Origin: Proteobacteria bacterium SG_bin5
GTDB taxonomy: Bacteria; Pseudomonadota; Alphaproteobacteria; Sphingomonadales; Sphingomonadaceae
Assembly (NCBI GenBank): GCA_002083475.1
Contig: LWDI01000062.1
Coordinates: forward strand, 8,324 to 72,323
Length of the DNA: 64,000 nucleotides
Reading direction: 5' to 3'
Shown here: positions 32,841 to 40,709 of the stretch, one piece after another
How the letters are laid out: each line of letters starts with the position of its first letter
Position numbering within the stretch: position 1 is the first letter of the stretch
The notes under the pieces: generated by a model
The model's database searches: none
What the model was told of the DNA's origin: nothing
Seen by the model: only the letters and a program-made list of their open reading frames with translations
Position numbers and translations under genes: made by a program

Positions 32841-33605
32841 TCAAATCGTCACCCCGCCGTCGAGCACGATCGTCTGCCCGGTCATGAAGCTCGACGCTTG
32901 GCTCGCCAGGAACACGACCGCGCCGGCGATTTCGTGCGGCTCGCCGATGCGGCGCAGCGGCACGCTCTTGTTCGCGGCCTCGATCCGCACCGGATCTTCC
33001 CACAGCGCCTTGGCGAAATCGGTTTTAATGAGGCCCGGCGCGATGCAATTCACCCGCACGTTATCGGGCCCGAATTCATGCGCCAAATTGCGCGCGAGCT
33101 GCATATCGGCGGCCTTGCTGATGCAATAAGCGCCGATCACGGTCGAGCCGCGCAAGCCGCCGATCGACGAGACGATGATGATCGATCCCGACCGCCGCGC
33201 GCGCATCTCGGGCGCGACCATCGCGATCAGCCAATGGTTCGAGACGATGTTGTTGTCGAGGATCTTACGAAATTGTTCGTCGCTAATACCTTCTTGCGGG
33301 CCATAATAGGGATTGGACGCGGCGTTGCAGACGAGCACGTCGATCCGCCCGAAGGCGCGGCGCGTTTCGTCGACCAAATGCTGCAGGCCCGCCTTGTCCG
33401 AGATGTTCGCCGCGACCGCGATGGCGGTGCCTTCGCCGAACTTGCCGTTCAATTCCTCGGCGACCGCGTCGCACGCATCCTGTTTGCGGCTGGAGATGAC
33501 GACCTTCGCGCCATGTTCGGCGAGTTCGTAAGCGCTCGCCTTGCCGATTCCGCGCGACGAGCCGGTGACGATGGCGACTTGGCCGGTGAGATCGAATTGC
33601 GACAT
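32841..33605 (-). CDS. SDR family oxidoreductase
   Basis: 254-residue short-chain dehydrogenase. TGSSRGIGKASAYELA, the basic VISSRKQDAC after strand 2 (which points to NADP), CNAASNPYYGP, IIIVSSIGGLRG with the Ser, and YCISKAADM as the YxxxK motif. LAHEFGPDNVRVNCIAPGLIKTDF and IGEPHEIAGAVVFLAS are standard. SDRs of this subtype often sit beside ACAD10/11-like genes in alphaproteobacteria. It follows the kinase gene after a repeat of about 170 bases. Confidence 0.88.
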   Translation of the reverse strand: MSQFDLTGQVAIVTGSSRGIGKASAYELAEHGAKVVISSRKQDACDAVAEELNGKFGEGTAIAVAANISDKAGLQHLVDETRRAFGRIDVLVCNAASNPYYGPQEGISDEQFRKILDNNIVSNHWLIAMVAPEMRARRSGSIIIVSSIGGLRGSTVIGAYCISKAADMQLARNLAHEFGPDNVRVNCIAPGLIKTDFAKALWEDPVRIEAANKSVPLRRIGEPHEIAGAVVFLASQASSFMTGQTIVLDGGVTI

Positions 33606-33608
33606 TAC

Positions 33609-33777
33609 TTCCTCTCCCTTTTAGGGGAGTTTGGGGTCGGATTGTCCCCCGGACAATCCTCAACCGTGCGGGGCACGGTTGACCCCAAACTGGCCGGGGA
33701 GAGGGGCCGGTATGGCGACCGCCGCCCTGCTGCCCCGCCCCTCTCCCAACCCTCTCCCCTGAAGGGGAGAGGGCATT
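33609..33777. repeat. Intergenic palindromic repeat, family B with inserted hairpin
   Basis: CTCCCTTTTAGGGGAG at one end and CCCTCTCCCCTGAAGGGGAGAGGG at the other. The middle holds GGATTGTCCCCCGGACAATCC, CAACCGTGCGGGGCACGGTTG, and CCAAACTGGCCGGGG. Similar inner hairpins occur in 30118-30304. Confidence 0.75.
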
Positions 33778-33785
33778 CATTGCCC

Positions 33786-34844
33786 CTACGCCCCCGCCCG
33801 TTGCGCGAACTGCCACGCCGCCGCCGCGAGCGGGCCGACGCGCTCCGCCGTCTTGGCGGCCTGCGCGCTCGAGGCGGTGCCATCGACGATGCGCTTCTTG
33901 ATGCCTTGGACGATCCCCGTCAGCCGGAATAAATTATAAGCGAAATACCAGTCGAGATCAGGCACGCCATCGCGCCCCGTGGCGGCCGCGTAGCGCGCGA
34001 CGGCCTCCTCCATCGTCGGAATGCCGCTGTCGGCGCCGGCGAGGCCCATGATCCCCGAACGCCCATCGGCCGGGGTCACCCAATTCATCAGGAAATAGCT
34101 GAAATCGGCCAGCGGATCGCCGAGCGTCGAGAGTTCCCAGTCGAGCACCGCGATCACGCGTGGCGCGTCGCCCGCGAAGATCATATTGTCGATGCGGTAA
34201 TCACCATGGACGATCGACGTGCGCGTTTGCTCGGGCACGGTGCGCGGCAGGAAGTCGATCAATGCCTCGACATCGGGCATGTGTTCGGTTTCCGAAGCGC
34301 GATATTGCTTGGTCCAGCGCGCGACCTGACGCTCGAAATAATTGCCGGGCTTGCCATAATCCTCGAGCCCCGCCGCCGCATAATCGGTATTGTGGAGCGC
34401 GGCGAGGGTGTCGATCATCGCATGGTAATGATCGCGGCGGGCGGCGGGCGTCAACTCGGGGAGCGAGCCGTCCCACAGGTTCCGCCCCTCCACCAAAGCC
34501 ATCACATAGAATTTGCTGCCAATCACCTCGGGGTCGTCGCACAGCCCATAGGGTTTGGGCACCGGAAAGCCGGTCGGGTGGAGCCCCGCGATCAACCGAT
34601 ATTCGCGGTCGACGGCATGGGCGCTCGGCAGCAATTTGCCGAAGGGCTGGCGGCGCAGCACGAACAACCCGTGCTCGGTGATCAGTTTATAAGTCGGGTT
34701 CGATTGCCCGCCCTTGAATTTTTCGAGCCGCACCGCCCCGGCCACGCCGACATGCTCGGCCATCCAGGCGGCGACTTTGGCGGGATCGATCGGATCGTCG
34801 GCAGGCACGGGGAGCGTGCCGACCATCTGCTCTTCCGCCGTCAT
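33786..34844 (-). CDS. Phosphotransferase (APH) family kinase, ACAD10/11 kinase-domain type
   Basis: 352-residue kinase-like protein of the aminoglycoside phosphotransferase family. FKGGQSNPTYKL (residues 43-54) and VLRRQPFGKLLPSAH are the ATP lobe; IVHGDYRIDNMIF carries the catalytic Asp215 and Asn220, VLDWELSTLGDPLADFSYF the metal-binding Asp235. The wording of these motifs is that of the kinase domain fused in human ACAD10/ACAD11 and of bacterial 4-hydroxyacyl-CoA kinases such as LvaA, not of antibiotic kinases. Its ATG overlaps the stop of the Zn-alcohol dehydrogenase gene, and an ACAD10/11-type dehydrogenase gene lies upstream. Inferred role: phosphorylating a 4-hydroxyacyl-CoA. Confidence 0.87.
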   Translation of the reverse strand: MTAEEQMVGTLPVPADDPIDPAKVAAWMAEHVGVAGAVRLEKFKGGQSNPTYKLITEHGLFVLRRQPFGKLLPSAHAVDREYRLIAGLHPTGFPVPKPYGLCDDPEVIGSKFYVMALVEGRNLWDGSLPELTPAARRDHYHAMIDTLAALHNTDYAAAGLEDYGKPGNYFERQVARWTKQYRASETEHMPDVEALIDFLPRTVPEQTRTSIVHGDYRIDNMIFAGDAPRVIAVLDWELSTLGDPLADFSYFLMNWVTPADGRSGIMGLAGADSGIPTMEEAVARYAAATGRDGVPDLDWYFAYNLFRLTGIVQGIKKRIVDGTASSAQAAKTAERVGPLAAAAWQFAQRAGA

Positions 34845-35926
34845 GCGAATTCGATCACGGAGCGCACCGTGTCCCCCTGGCGCAGCGCCGCGAGCGCGCC
34901 GTTCACGCCCGCGAGCGGAATTTTCTCGGCGACCAAAGTATCGAGATCGAGCTTGCCGTCCAGATAAAGCCGCACCAGCCGCGGCATGTCGATCGGGAAG
35001 CGAGTGGAGCCGAGCAGCGAGCCTTGCAGGCGCTTGCCGGTGAGGAAGCTCGGGCCGGGCAGGCTCACCATCTTGCCCGGGGCGATCATCCCCAGGATCG
35101 TCGCGGTGCCGCCGCGCTTGAGCAAAGTCCAAGCGAGCTCGGCGGTCTCGGGCCGCCCGACCGCCTCGATCGCATAATCCACGCCCCCCTGCGTGAGCGC
35201 GATCAGCTTCTTGAAGAGATCGGGCTCGTCGGGCGCGAAGCCGTGGGTCGCGCCCAGCCGCGTCGCGAGCGCGCGTTTCTCCGCCACCGGATCGATCGCG
35301 ATGATCTGCGAGGCGCCCGCGATCTTGGCGGCGTTGATCGCGGCGAGGCCGATGCCGCCGCAGCCGATCACCGCGACCGTCTCGCCGGCGCGCAGCCGGC
35401 TGTCGTTGAATATCGCCCCCGCCCCGGTGATCACCGCGCAGCCGAGCAGCGCGGCCTGGGTCAGCGGCATGTCCTTGCTGATCGCGACACAGGCATTTTC
35501 ATGCACCAGCATGGCTTCGGCGAAGGCCGACAGGTTGAGGAAGGGCGCGAGCGGGGTGCCGTCGGCGCGCGCCAGGCGCGGCGGCGCGCCCTTGGGGCGG
35601 CGGGTCGAGGGATCGACGCAGAGCGAGGGGCGCCCGGTGACGCACATCTCGCAGCTGCCGCAGAAAACGGTGAAGAAGGTGATCACATGATCGCCGGGCC
35701 GAAGCCGCGCGACGTCCGACCCCACCGCCTCGACCACGCCCGCCGCTTCATGCCCGGGTACGGTCGGCACCGGGTGGGGGAAGCTGCCGTCGACGAAATG
35801 CAGGTCCGATCGGCACACCCCGCAGGCGGCGGTGCGGATCAGCACTTCGCGGGGGCCGGGCGAATCGATGCGGACGTCCTCGATCACGAGGTCCGATTTG
35901 GGTTCGAACAGGATGGCGGCTTTCAC
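34841..35926 (-). CDS. Zn-dependent alcohol dehydrogenase (MDR family)
   Basis: 361 residues. Catalytic zinc ligands CGVCRSDLH and GHEAAG; structural zinc site CGSCEMCVTGRPSLC with four Cys; NAD fold VAVIGCGGIGLAAINAA followed by Asp in IIAIDPVAEKRALA, which favours NAD. Close to the class III/aryl-alcohol group that use NAD and may oxidise a hydroxyacid or alcohol. GTG start at 35926 with GGGAG ahead. The stop overlaps the kinase gene start as ATGA, so both proteins are made from one message. Confidence 0.92.
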   Translation of the reverse strand: MKAAILFEPKSDLVIEDVRIDSPGPREVLIRTAACGVCRSDLHFVDGSFPHPVPTVPGHEAAGVVEAVGSDVARLRPGDHVITFFTVFCGSCEMCVTGRPSLCVDPSTRRPKGAPPRLARADGTPLAPFLNLSAFAEAMLVHENACVAISKDMPLTQAALLGCAVITGAGAIFNDSRLRAGETVAVIGCGGIGLAAINAAKIAGASQIIAIDPVAEKRALATRLGATHGFAPDEPDLFKKLIALTQGGVDYAIEAVGRPETAELAWTLLKRGGTATILGMIAPGKMVSLPGPSFLTGKRLQGSLLGSTRFPIDMPRLVRLYLDGKLDLDTLVAEKIPLAGVNGALAALRQGDTVRSVIEFA

Positions 35927-35931
35927 GTAAC

Positions 35932-36031
35932 TCCCTCTCCCCTTTAGGGGAGAGGGTCGGGGAGAGGGGCCGAACTTACACCCGCCGCTCTCTTTATCGC
36001 CCCTCTCCCAACCCTCTCCCCTGAAGGGGAG
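35932..36031. repeat. Intergenic palindromic repeat, family B
   Basis: CCCTCTCCCCTTTAGGGGAGAGGG then CCCTCTCCCCTGAAGGGGAGAGGG, nearly the same as the element at 3507-3608. Lies between the ACAD10/11-type gene and the alcohol dehydrogenase gene. Confidence 0.76.
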
Positions 36032-36061
36032 AGGGCCAAATGATACATAGGTGCCTGAGCC

Positions 36062-37339
36062 CTACCGCCGCACCGCCGCCTTCGCCGCGACGGCGTCGGG
36101 CAGATCGGCGAATTTGCCGAACTCGTGGCGGGCGATCGCGCGGTTGTGGACTTCGTCCGGCCCGTCGGCGAAGCGGAGCGTCCGCATCGACGCCCAGGCG
36201 CCCGCCAAGTGAAAATCGTCCGACACGCCGCCGCCGCCATGCGCCTGGATCGCGTCGTCCAGGATCGCGAGCGCCATATTCGGCGCCTGCACCTTGATCA
36301 TCGCGATTTCGAGCTGCGCCGCCTTGTTGCCCGCCTTGTCCATCATATCGGCGGCCTTGAGGCACAAAAGCCGCGTCATCTCGATATCGATGCGCGCGCG
36401 CGCGAGCCGCTGTTCCCAGATCGAATGATCGGCGATGCGCTTGCCGAAGGCGACGCGGGTGAGCAGCCGCTTGGCCATCGCCTCGATCGCGGTTTCCGCG
36501 ACCCCGATCGTGCGCATACAGTGATGGATGCGCCCCGGCCCCAGGCGCCCCTGCGCGATCTCGAACCCGCGCCCCTCGCCGAGCAGCAGATTGTCGACCG
36601 GCACGCGCACGTCCCTCAGCTCGACCTCGCCATGGCCGTGCGGCGCGTGATCATAGCCGAACACGGTGAGCATCCGCTTGATCGTGACCCCGGGCGTATC
36701 GAGCGGCACCAAAATCTGGCTCTGCTGGGTGTGGCGCTGCGCCTCCGGATTGGTCTTGCCCATCACGATCGCGATCTTGCAGCGCGGATCGCCGACCCCG
36801 CTCGACCACCATTTGGTGCCGTTGATCACATAATGATCGCCGTCGCGCACGATCGACGTTTCGATATTGGTCGCGTCCGAACTCGCGACCGCCGGCTCGG
36901 TCATGAGGAAGGCCGAACGGATTTCGCCGTTCATCAGCGGGCGCAGCCACGCCTCTTTCTGCGCGCGCGTGCCATAGCGCATCAGCACTTCCATATTGCC
37001 GGTATCGGGCGCCGAGCAGTTGAAGCATTCGCTCGCCCAGCCGATCTTGCCCATTTCCTCGGCGCAGAGCGCATATTCGAGATTGGTGAGCTGGGTACCT
37101 TCGAACTCGAAGCTATCGTCCACCGGCGGCGCGCCCGAATGCGGCGGCATGAAGAAGTTCCACAGCCCTTCGGCCTTGGCCTTGGCCTTTACTTCCTCGA
37201 TCACCGGGATCACTTTCCAGCGTTCGCCCTCGGCTTCCTGCTGGTGATAGTCACCGTTGCGAGGGCGGATTTCGCGATCGATGAAATCGCGCACGCGGTC
37301 GCGGAAATAGGTTTCGCGTTCGGTGAGCGTGAAATCCAT
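36062..37339 (-). CDS. Acyl-CoA dehydrogenase, ACAD10/ACAD11 type
   Basis: 425 residues. Motifs agree closely with the dehydrogenase half of ACAD10/11: MTEPAVASSDATNIETSI, INGTKWWSSGVGDPRCKIA, QQSQILVPLDTPGV, VFGYDHAPHGHGEVEL, GRLGPGRIHHCMRTIG and FADGPDEVHNRAIAR. ACAD10/11 enzymes act on 4-phosphorylated acyl-CoAs and remove the phosphate. Here the kinase domain is encoded separately at 33786-34844 in the same direction. ATG at 37339 with GAGGCC upstream. Divergent from the double TetR regulator, the likely controller. Confidence 0.92.
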   Translation of the reverse strand: MDFTLTERETYFRDRVRDFIDREIRPRNGDYHQQEAEGERWKVIPVIEEVKAKAKAEGLWNFFMPPHSGAPPVDDSFEFEGTQLTNLEYALCAEEMGKIGWASECFNCSAPDTGNMEVLMRYGTRAQKEAWLRPLMNGEIRSAFLMTEPAVASSDATNIETSIVRDGDHYVINGTKWWSSGVGDPRCKIAIVMGKTNPEAQRHTQQSQILVPLDTPGVTIKRMLTVFGYDHAPHGHGEVELRDVRVPVDNLLLGEGRGFEIAQGRLGPGRIHHCMRTIGVAETAIEAMAKRLLTRVAFGKRIADHSIWEQRLARARIDIEMTRLLCLKAADMMDKAGNKAAQLEIAMIKVQAPNMALAILDDAIQAHGGGGVSDDFHLAGAWASMRTLRFADGPDEVHNRAIARHEFGKFADLPDAVAAKAAVRR

Positions 37340-37379
37340 GGGGCCTCCTCGCAACTGGCAGGCTGCAAGGCTTAGACCA

Positions 37380-37434
37380 TACCGCTTATTCGGTAAAGCG
37401 CCGAAAGCGGGGTATGATCCGCCCTTGCGCATAC
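37380..37434. promoter_or_regulatory. Divergent control region with two inverted repeats
   Basis: Between the ACAD10/11-type gene and the double TetR gene. TACCG-CTTATT-CGGTA (37380-37395) is a 5-bp inverted repeat with a 6-base spacer; GTATG (37412-37416) and CATAC (37430-37434) form a second one spanning 23 bases, next to ATACGAATTCG. TATGAT at about 37413-37418 could be a -10 for the regulator. Candidate TetR operators. Confidence 0.45.
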
Positions 37435-37491
37435 GAATTCGCGAGCGCCGTTGGGGACTGGTCCTTCGAAAAGACTTTGCTAAGCTGGCGG

Positions 37492-38736
37492 ATGATGGGC
37501 GATATCGAAACGATCGAAACGGGCGGTAGCACCAAACGCTTCCGGGCGAAGCGCGACGCGATTCTCGCGGCGGCGGCGCAGGCGATCAACGAACAAAGCG
37601 CCAAGGGCATGACCTTCGCCGATGTCGCGCGCCGCGTCGGGCTGAATACGACGAGCGTGACTTATTATTTCAAGCGCAAGGAAGATTTGGCCGCCGCTTG
37701 TTTCGAACATACGCTCGACTGTCTGCAAGCGATGCTCGACGAGGCGCTCGCCGAGCCCACGCCCGAGCGCCGCGTCGCCCATTATCTCAGCGCCAACATG
37801 GCCCGGCTCGCGCGGATCGAGCGCGGCGAGGCGACACCCTTCGCGGTGCTCTCCGATCTGCGCGCGATGGAAGAGCCGATGCTCGGCCGGCTGATGGGGG
37901 GCTGGCGCGAGGTGTTCCGCAAGACGCGCAGCCTCTGGGGCCCCGCCCCCAGCCGCGCCCATACCGATCTCCATGGCGCGCGCGCGCATGTGCTGCTCGA
38001 GAATACGTTTTGGATTCCCGTCTGGCTCGGTCGCTACGAGCCCGATCAATATGCGCGCGTCGAGGCGCGGCTGATGGCGGTGTTCGCGCACGGCATCGCC
38101 GCCCCGGGCAGCGATTGGGCGCCGGCGCTGATCGATCTCGCCGCCGACGAGAGCGAGCCCGGGCGCGAGGCATTTCTGCTCGCCGCCACCCGGCTGATCA
38201 ACGAGCTCGGCTATCGCGGCGCCTCGGTGCAGAAGATCGCCTCGCAGCTGAACGTCACCAAGGGCAGCTTCTACCACCATCTCGACGCCAAGGACGATCT
38301 GGTGATCGCCTGTTTCAAGCGCAGCCTCGACACCATCGCCGAGGCTCAGCGACGGGCGGAGGCGCTGCCCGGCAGCCATTGGCACCAATTGTCGAGCGCG
38401 ATCGCGACCTTGCTCGATTTCCAGTTCAGCGAGCGCGGGCCGCTGATGCGCACCACGGCTTTGTCGGGTCTGTCGCGCGAGGTGCGCGGGGCGATGGTCG
38501 CGCGCTCGAATCGGATCGCGCGGCGCTATGCGGGGCTGATGAGCGACGGCATCGCCGAAGGATCGGTGCGCCCGGTCGATCCGCTGATCGCCGCGCAAAC
38601 GCTGATGGCGCTGCAGAACGCCGCGTTCGACATGCGCAAATGGGCGGGCACCATGCCGCGCGAGCGCGCGATCGCTTTCTATGCCTCGACGCTCGCTTTC
38701 GGGCTGTTCGACGATCGGGTGTTGGCGGGCGGCTGA
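37492..38736 (+). CDS. Regulator with two TetR domains
   Basis: 414 residues, about twice the TetR length. The first helix-turn-helix is at about residues 41-67 (TFADVARRVGLNTTSVTYYF), the second at 244-270 (SVQKIASQLNVTKGSFYHHL), each followed by a helical ligand-type domain (130-150 residues). The two recognition helices differ, so the domains may read different half-sites. Such tandem TetR proteins are known beside lipid-catabolism genes in sphingomonads and relatives. ATG at 37492 chosen (37495 next to it); an ATG at 37414 would add 26 residues of unlikely sequence. Divergent from the ACAD10/11 operon. Confidence 0.85.
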   Translation: MMGDIETIETGGSTKRFRAKRDAILAAAAQAINEQSAKGMTFADVARRVGLNTTSVTYYFKRKEDLAAACFEHTLDCLQAMLDEALAEPTPERRVAHYLSANMARLARIERGEATPFAVLSDLRAMEEPMLGRLMGGWREVFRKTRSLWGPAPSRAHTDLHGARAHVLLENTFWIPVWLGRYEPDQYARVEARLMAVFAHGIAAPGSDWAPALIDLAADESEPGREAFLLAATRLINELGYRGASVQKIASQLNVTKGSFYHHLDAKDDLVIACFKRSLDTIAEAQRRAEALPGSHWHQLSSAIATLLDFQFSERGPLMRTTALSGLSREVRGAMVARSNRIARRYAGLMSDGIAEGSVRPVDPLIAAQTLMALQNAAFDMRKWAGTMPRERAIAFYASTLAFGLFDDRVLAGG

Positions 38737-39131
38737 GCCGGGGCGAAGGCCGAGCGGGGGCGCGTCTTGGCCGAGGCCTGCCCGAATGGATTCCCGCCTT
38801 CGCGGGAATGACGATGGGGGGGCCTCTAGAATTTGGTTGGTTGAGATTTAATCCGTTCGCCCCGAGCCCCCGGGTCTTGGCTTTGCCAAGCCCGAGGACA
38901 GGCTTCGGCTTCGCCGAAGTCGAGGGGCGTGCTGCCGGCGCTGCGCTCAGGTCACGTGCCTCGACTTCGGCCCGCAGGGCCGAAGCCTGCCCTGAGCGGC
39001 TGGCTTGCCAGCCAGCCGAAGGGCTCGGCACGAACGGTGGTTCCGTTCGAATAGGACAGACTCTAGCCGTCATGCCCGCGAAGGCGGGCATCCATTCGGG
39101 CTGACTAAGCAATAACCGCGCTCGCGCGACA
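38737..39131. repeat. 395-base gap filled by repeat families A and D
   Basis: 38781-38813 is a family A hairpin (GGATTCCCGCCTTCGCGGGAATGACG). 38850-39045 is a long family D element: it starts CCGTTCGCCCCGAGC, includes GGCTTCGGCTTCGCCGAAG, GTCGAGGGGCGTG...CACGTGCCTCGAC and GGCTGGCTTGCCAGCC, and ends CGAACGG. 39066-39104 is a family A hairpin in the opposite orientation (CGTCATGCCCGCGAAGGCGGGCAT). No gene is seen. Confidence 0.75.
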
Positions 39132-40448
39132 TCAGCCGGCGCCGGCCCGCCGCTTCAGCAGCACCCCCGCGCGCCAATAATGCCAGATCGCCCAGGGCGT
39201 CAGCAGCGAGATCAGCAGCATCGAATAGCGCAGCGATTCCTCGCCGAAGCGCGGCCGCAGCCAATCGCTCACCACCCCGGCGAGCGTCGGCCCCGCGCCC
39301 AGCCCGATCAAATTGATCACCAGCAAGGTGATCGCCGCCCACACCGCGCGCATCCGCGTCGGCGCCAGGCCCTGGATCAGCGCGAAGCTCGGCCCCAAAT
39401 AGCTCGAGGCGAGCAGATAGCTCATCAGCACCGCGGCGAAGCCGGTCACGAAATCACCCGCCAGATAAAAGGCGATGGTGAAGGGCAGCGCGGCGAGCTT
39501 GAGCAGCGCGACGAACCACGCCTGGCTGTGCAACCCCCAGCGCCGCCCACACCAATCGGCGATCCTGCCGCCGATCACCCCCCCGGCGGCGCCCGCGAAG
39601 GCGACCCCGGGGGCATAGATCAGCGCCACGCCCGTCAGGCTCATCCCCAGCGAGCGCTGCAAATAGCTCGGCCCGAAGCTGCCGACCGCATAGCCGATCA
39701 GCGAAGTGAGCGTCACCGCGAGGATCAGATGCACCGCCGGCGCGCAGCGCGCGAGGCTCGCCAGCCCCTCGCCGAGCGTCGGCTTGGCGGCGGGTGCCAA
39801 GGGCACGGGATCACTCAACCCGCGGCGGGGCTCGACCATCACCAGCCACACGATCAGCGCGAGCGCGATGCCGGGCAGGCCCAGCGCATACATGGCGGTG
39901 CGCCAATTATAGGCCGCGGCGATCGAGCCGCCGATGATCGCGCCGAACCCGCCGCCCAGCACCACCCCGGTCGAATAAATCCCCATCGCCCCGGCGCGTT
40001 TTTCGGGCGGATAGAGATCGGCGATGATCGAATGCGAGGGCGGGCTCGATCCCGCCTCCCCCACGCCCACGCCGATGCGGTAGATCAGCAATTGGGTGAA
40101 GTTGGTCGCGGTGCCGCACAAGGCGGTCATCCCGCTCCACAAGGCGAGCGCGACCGCGATGATCGGGCGCCGCGCATAGCGATCCACCGCCCAGGCGACC
40201 GGAATGCCGAGCGTCGCGTAGAAGATCGCGAAGGCGAGCCCCGAGAGCAGTCCCAATTGGGTGTCGTTCAGCCGCAGATCGGCTTTGATCGGCTCGAGCA
40301 GGATCGCCAGGATATAGCGATCCATGAAGCTGAAGAAATAAACGAGCGTCAGCAGCGCGAGCGTCCAACCGCGCAGGCGCAGCGCGCGGGCATCGGCGGC
40401 GGCTTGGTCCGCGCGGGCGCCGGTTGCGGGTTCGGCTAGGCTCGCCAT
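39132..40448 (-). CDS. MFS transporter (spinster-like)
   Basis: 438 residues, 12 predicted membrane spans. Loop 2-3 has AWAVDRYARRPIIA (the GxxxDRxGRR motif), span 4 has the GVGVGEAGSSPPSHSIIADLYPPEKRAGAMG motif region (residues spread over about 30), and YSTGVVLGGGFGAIIGG follows. This is the pattern of the spinster-type MFS carriers frequent in sphingomonad aromatic and lipid catabolic clusters. GGAG precedes the ATG at 40448. It lies between the double TetR gene and the TonB-dependent receptor gene; uptake of the catabolic substrate across the inner membrane is inferred. Confidence 0.86.
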   Translation of the reverse strand: MASLAEPATGARADQAAADARALRLRGWTLALLTLVYFFSFMDRYILAILLEPIKADLRLNDTQLGLLSGLAFAIFYATLGIPVAWAVDRYARRPIIAVALALWSGMTALCGTATNFTQLLIYRIGVGVGEAGSSPPSHSIIADLYPPEKRAGAMGIYSTGVVLGGGFGAIIGGSIAAAYNWRTAMYALGLPGIALALIVWLVMVEPRRGLSDPVPLAPAAKPTLGEGLASLARCAPAVHLILAVTLTSLIGYAVGSFGPSYLQRSLGMSLTGVALIYAPGVAFAGAAGGVIGGRIADWCGRRWGLHSQAWFVALLKLAALPFTIAFYLAGDFVTGFAAVLMSYLLASSYLGPSFALIQGLAPTRMRAVWAAITLLVINLIGLGAGPTLAGVVSDWLRPRFGEESLRYSMLLISLLTPWAIWHYWRAGVLLKRRAGAG

Positions 40449-40498
40449 GGCAATCGCTCCTTCTGTCCGAGCAGCGTATCGACCCGATTTCGCACTTA

Positions 40499-40594
40499 CC
40501 GTCATGCCGGACTTGGTCCGGCATCCGTGCTGTCCGCGGCCTTCGCAGGACCAGGCGGCGCGGTGGACCCCCGACCAAGTCCGGGGTGACGTGT
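40499..40594. repeat. Palindromic intergenic repeat, CCGGACTTGGTCCGG type
   Basis: CCGTCATGCCGGACTTGGTCCGGCAT and CCCCGACCAAGTCCGGGGTGACG face each other, with CCTTCGCAGGACCAGG between them. Outer ends CGTCA/TGACG as in family A. Confidence 0.65.
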
Positions 40595-40642
40595 TCTTCA
40601 TGGCTCAACTCATTCGGATCGAAACGCCACTTGATCCTTCTG

Positions 40643-40680
40643 TTAAAACAAAACCGCCGCCCGGCGGGTCCGGACGGCGG
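40643..40680 (-). terminator. Rho-independent terminator of the TonB-dependent receptor gene
   Basis: On the minus strand CCGCCGTCCGG, a 5-base loop and CCGGGCGGCGG are followed by TTTTGTTTT. An 11-bp GC-rich stem with one mismatch and a good T-run, 30 bases after the receptor stop codon: the clearest terminator in the window. Confidence 0.88.
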
Positions 40681-40709
40681 CGAAAGGGGCGCTACACGTG
40701 CCTCGCGCC

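Noticed and set aside
33786..34844. Aminoglycoside resistance gene
   Set aside because: The kinase has the ACAD10/11 and LvaA-like motif wording and sits in a catabolic operon with an ACAD10/11-type dehydrogenase.
1046..36031. Repeated palindromes as a CRISPR array
   Set aside because: Copies are dispersed kilobases apart, vary in sequence, have no regular spacers and there are no cas genes.
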